Positions 5,538 to 7,252 of a stretch of DNA of 7,252 nucleotides are shown here, in pieces. The notes under the pieces were generated by a model, which was not told the origin of the DNA, searched no databases, and saw only the letters and a program-made list of their open reading frames with translations. The position numbers were made by a program, and so were the translations under genes. The first letter of the stretch is position 1; each line of letters begins with the position of its first letter. Source of the DNA: Caulobacter sp. GTDB taxonomy: Bacteria; Pseudomonadota; Alphaproteobacteria; Caulobacterales; Caulobacteraceae. The stretch covers positions 1-7,252 of the forward strand of contig JACMOF010000386.1 of assembly GCA_014378155.1 (NCBI GenBank). The letters are read 5' to 3'.

Positions 5538-6059
5538 CTAGCCCGTCACCGCGTCTTGCAGCCGAAGCTTGGAGATCAGGCCGATCTGGGCGATGGCCTC
5601 GGCGATCTCAGCGGCCTTGTCGTTGTCAAGTCGCGCCTGCATGGCGGCCAGGATCGAGGTCTTGTCGTTCAGCCGCACGGCGATGATGAACGGAAAGCCG
5701 AAGCGCTCTCCATAGGCGGCGTTGAGGGCGTGGAAGCGCTCGAACTCCTCCGGCGTCAGGCGGTCGAGCCCGGCGCCGGCCTGCTCGGCCAGGCTCTCGG
5801 CGGTCAGGGTCTTGGCGATCGCCGCCTTGCCGGCCAGTTCGGGGTGGGCGCGGATCAGGGCCAGACGCTCGGCCTCGGGCGCGGCCTCCCGCACGGCCAT
5901 CGTGGCGGCGTGCAAGGCCTCGACGCTGGTGAATGGCGCGGCGTCATAGGCCCGCTGCACCACCCACGGCGACAGCTCGAAGGCGAAGCCCAGGGTCGTG
6001 GCGAAACCGGTGCGGTTCATCCGGTTCAGATCGGCCAGGGTCAGGGGCGGGGCGCTCAT
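5538..6059 (-). CDS. uraD: OHCU decarboxylase (2-oxo-4-hydroxy-4-carboxy-5-ureidoimidazoline decarboxylase)
   Basis: A 173-residue cytoplasmic enzyme that decarboxylates OHCU to (S)-allantoin, two steps after PuuD. Visible family marks: TLADLNRMNRTGFATTLG at the start, HPELAGK with catalytic His72, Glu92-Gln93 in SLAEQAG (20 residues after the His, as in characterised UraD proteins), and RFGFPFII (about 119-126). Full family length. The ATG at 6059 overlaps the puuE stop as ATGA, and the stop codon touches the puuD start, so all three are probably translated from one message. The preceding pathway enzyme, 5-hydroxyisourate hydrolase (a transthyretin-like protein of about 110-130 residues), is not encoded in the window and must come from elsewhere. 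The fused upstream reading frame reaching 6392 is out-of-frame puuE sequence and is not part of this gene. Confidence 0.95.
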   Translation of the reverse strand: MSAPPLTLADLNRMNRTGFATTLGFAFELSPWVVQRAYDAAPFTSVEALHAATMAVREAAPEAERLALIRAHPELAGKAAIAKTLTAESLAEQAGAGLDRLTPEEFERFHALNAAYGERFGFPFIIAVRLNDKTSILAAMQARLDNDKAAEIAEAIAQIGLISKLRLQDAVTG

Positions 6060-6970
6060 ACGGTCTTGCCCTTGTAGGGATGCGTCTTGATCCAATGGTT
6101 GGCGATCTCGATGCGACGGGCCACCCAGACCTTGTCGTGCTGGGCCACGTGCTCGAGGAACCGGCGCAGGGCCATGATCCGGCCGGGCTTGCCGACGATG
6201 CGGCAGTGCAGGCCGATGCTCATCATTTTCGGGGCCGTCTCGCCCTCCAGATAGAGGGCGTCGAAGCTGTCGCGCAGATAGGCGAAGAACTGGTCGCCGC
6301 TGTTGAAGCCCTGGGGGGCGGCGAAGCGCATGTCGTTGGCGTCCAGCGTATAGGGCACGATGAGCTGCGGCTTGCCGTGCTGGTCGTCCCAATAGGGCAG
6401 GTCGTCGGCGTAGGAGTCGGCGTCATAGCTAAAACCTCCTTCTTCAACGATCAGCCGGGCGGTGTTGGGGCTGGTGCGGCCCTGGTACCAGCCCAGCGGG
6501 CGTTCCCCCGTCAGCCTTTTGTGAATCTCGATGGCTTTGGCGATGTGCTCGCGTTCCAGGTCCTCGGGAAAGTGCTGGTAGTCGATCCAGCGATAGCCGT
6601 GGCTGGCGATCTCCCAGCCATAGTTCTGCATCGCCGCCACCACGTCGGGATTGCGCTCCAGGGCCTGGGCCACGGCGAAGACGGTGATCGGGAACCCGAA
6701 CTCCTCGAACAATCGCCGAACACGCCAGAAGCCGGCGCGCGAGCCATATTCGTAGAGGCTTTCCATCGCCATGTGCCGCATGTCGGGGATCGGCTGGGCG
6801 CCGACCATCTCCGAAAGGAAGTGCTCGGCCTGGGGGTCGCCATGCAGGATCGAGCCCTCGGCGCCTTCCTCGTAGTTGAGGACGAACTGCACGGCGATCC
6901 GGGCGCCGCCCGGCCAGGCGGCCTGGGGCGGGTTTTCGCCGTAGCCGATGAGGTCGCGAGGGTAGGTCAT
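6056..6970 (-). CDS. puuE: Allantoinase PuuE (polysaccharide-deacetylase-like type)
   Basis: A 304-residue allantoinase of the PuuE type, which hydrolyses allantoin to allantoate. It belongs to the polysaccharide deacetylase fold, not the metal-dependent amidohydrolase type (AllB). The N-terminus MTYPRDLIGYGENPP and LNYEEGAEGS (31-40) are highly typical. Other marks are SHGYRWIDYQHF (123-134), GWYQGRTSPNT (160-170), the SYDADSYADDLPYW stretch (181-194) and SIGLHCRIVGKPGR (241-254). Length agrees with the Pseudomonas enzyme (about 308). The start at 6970 has GGAG seven bases upstream (6978-6981). It is the first gene of the tightly joined puuE-uraD-puuD-tetR unit, but a same-strand aminotransferase fragment ends 157 bp upstream, and the message between them would carry two repeat copies. 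No promoter was recognised in that gap. Confidence 0.95.
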   Translation of the reverse strand: MTYPRDLIGYGENPPQAAWPGGARIAVQFVLNYEEGAEGSILHGDPQAEHFLSEMVGAQPIPDMRHMAMESLYEYGSRAGFWRVRRLFEEFGFPITVFAVAQALERNPDVVAAMQNYGWEIASHGYRWIDYQHFPEDLEREHIAKAIEIHKRLTGERPLGWYQGRTSPNTARLIVEEGGFSYDADSYADDLPYWDDQHGKPQLIVPYTLDANDMRFAAPQGFNSGDQFFAYLRDSFDALYLEGETAPKMMSIGLHCRIVGKPGRIMALRRFLEHVAQHDKVWVARRIEIANHWIKTHPYKGKTV

Positions 6971-6977
6971 CGACCGA

Positions 6978-6981
6978 CTCC
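6978..6981 (-). promoter_or_regulatory. Ribosome binding site of puuE
   Basis: On the minus strand this reads GGAG, seven bases before the puuE ATG. The nearest repeat hairpin ends (in message order) only 8 bases upstream of it. Confidence 0.55.
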
Positions 6982-6989
6982 GCTTGGGC

Positions 6990-7040
6990 TCCGCCCCCTA
7001 TGGGGGCGGACAGACCGCGAAGCGGTCAGGTGGGGGCAAG
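6990..7040 (+). repeat. Two-hairpin intergenic repeat, copy C
   Basis: The first hairpin has 9-bp perfect arms: TCCGCCCCC (6990-6998), loop TAT, GGGGGCGGA (7002-7010). The second is GACCGC-gaa-GCGGTC (7013-7027), followed by the G-rich tail AGGTGGGGGCAAG. It lies between the puuE ribosome site and copy D and faces copy D. Confidence 0.75.
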
Positions 7041-7060
7041 TCGGGTTTGCCACTTGCGCA

Positions 7061-7107
7061 CTTGCCCCCTCCGCGCCTTCGGCGCTCCTCCCCCATAGGG
7101 GGAAGAG
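7061..7107 (-). repeat. Two-hairpin intergenic repeat, copy D (inverted)
   Basis: On the minus strand it has the same order: a CTCTTCCCCC-TAT-GGGGGAGGAG hairpin (7085-7107, one mismatch), a GCGCC-gaa-GGCGC hairpin (7073-7085) and the tail CGGAGGGGGCAAG. The tails of C and D pair with each other (GGGGGCAAGT at 7032-7041 with ACTTGCCCCC at 7060-7069), so the pair makes one large inverted structure. Confidence 0.75.
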
Positions 7108-7127
7108 CCCCCGCGTGACTGTCGCCT

Positions 7128-7252
7128 TCACGAAAACACCCCCAATGCCGCATCCACCCCGGCCCCGGCCACAAACCCGAACCCCTCGCCCCGCAGCACA
7201 GCTTCCAGCGCCGCCAGGGTCGTCAGCACCGCGTACTTCCGCGCATTGACCC
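7128..7252 (-). CDS. C-terminus of a probable alanine/ureidoglycine-glyoxylate aminotransferase (partial)
   Basis: The last 40 codons and stop of a gene entering from the right edge. The readable peptide begins VNARKYAVLTTLAALEAVLR, continues GEGFGFVAGAGVDAALGVFS and ends at a TGA (7130-7128). The N-A-R-K motif leading into a helix with ALEAVL, then a GAGVDAAL ending, resembles the C-terminus of the fold-type I PLP aminotransferases of the serine/alanine-glyoxylate group, including PucG, (S)-ureidoglycine-glyoxylate transaminase. That enzyme would fit the allantoate branch of purine breakdown and the next gene, puuE. The PLP lysine and most of the protein are outside the window, so the family is a judgement from a short tail plus context. 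Codon use is typical of the window (strong G/C third positions), which supports real coding. Confidence 0.55.
   Translation of the reverse strand, partial: VNARKYAVLTTLAALEAVLRGEGFGFVAGAGVDAALGVFS

Noticed and set aside
5199..7249. Long plus-strand open frames opposite uraD, puuE and the aminotransferase
   Set aside because: They are antisense frames of high-GC genes, composed of repeated Gly/Ala/His/Arg runs without domain patterns, while the minus strand encodes clear enzymes.

Overview
The window is about two thirds G+C. Genes are closely packed, often with ATGA, GTGA or TGATG start/stop overlaps. The translated proteins look alphaproteobacterial, most like Caulobacter or a close relative in the Caulobacterales. 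That placement comes from protein style, a putative TonB-dependent receptor start and the GC-rich intergenic hairpins; no search was run. No rRNA, tRNA, CRISPR array, transposase or integrase is visible.

Layout from right to left, the main direction of transcription (minus strand). (1) 7128-7252 is the C-terminal end of a probable PucG-like aminotransferase. (2) 6971-7127 is an intergenic region filled by two copies of a two-hairpin repeat. (3) 3676-6970 is a compact four-gene unit: puuE (allantoinase), uraD (OHCU decarboxylase), puuD (membrane urate hydroxylase with a cytochrome c tail) and a TetR-family regulator. The genes overlap or touch. (4) 3539-3675 is a convergent intergenic region with another inverted pair of the same repeat. 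(5) 2591-3538, on the plus strand, is an acetamidase/formamidase-family gene. (6) 2364-2590 is a divergent promoter region with a 12-bp AT-rich palindrome, a 10-bp-stem hairpin and repeated CCGGGATA words. (7) 329-2363, on the minus strand, is a coupled trio: a small AtzG/HpxX-like subunit, an AtzE/HpxY-like amidase and HpxZ. (8) 113-328 is an AT-richer leader region. (9) 1-112 is the start of an exported protein, most likely a TonB-dependent receptor.

Together the genes describe a purine-ring catabolic locus. PuuD oxidises urate to 5-hydroxyisourate and passes electrons to cytochrome c. UraD converts OHCU to allantoin, and PuuE opens allantoin to allantoate. The PucG-like enzyme would handle (S)-ureidoglycine and glyoxylate. 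The HpxXYZ-like trio belongs to the oxalurate branch known from Klebsiella. The amide hydrolase opposite it may release ammonia from a small amide such as oxamate; this is inference. The exported protein would supply outer-membrane uptake, and the TetR protein probably controls the locus. The hydroxyisourate hydrolase, a dedicated oxamate hydrolase (HpxW) and the allantoate-degrading enzyme are not in this window.

Most of the enzymology is known family by family. The less ordinary points are the gene combination, four copies of a paired two-hairpin repeat whose stems vary while staying paired, and a 20-bp perfect palindrome at the end of hpxZ.
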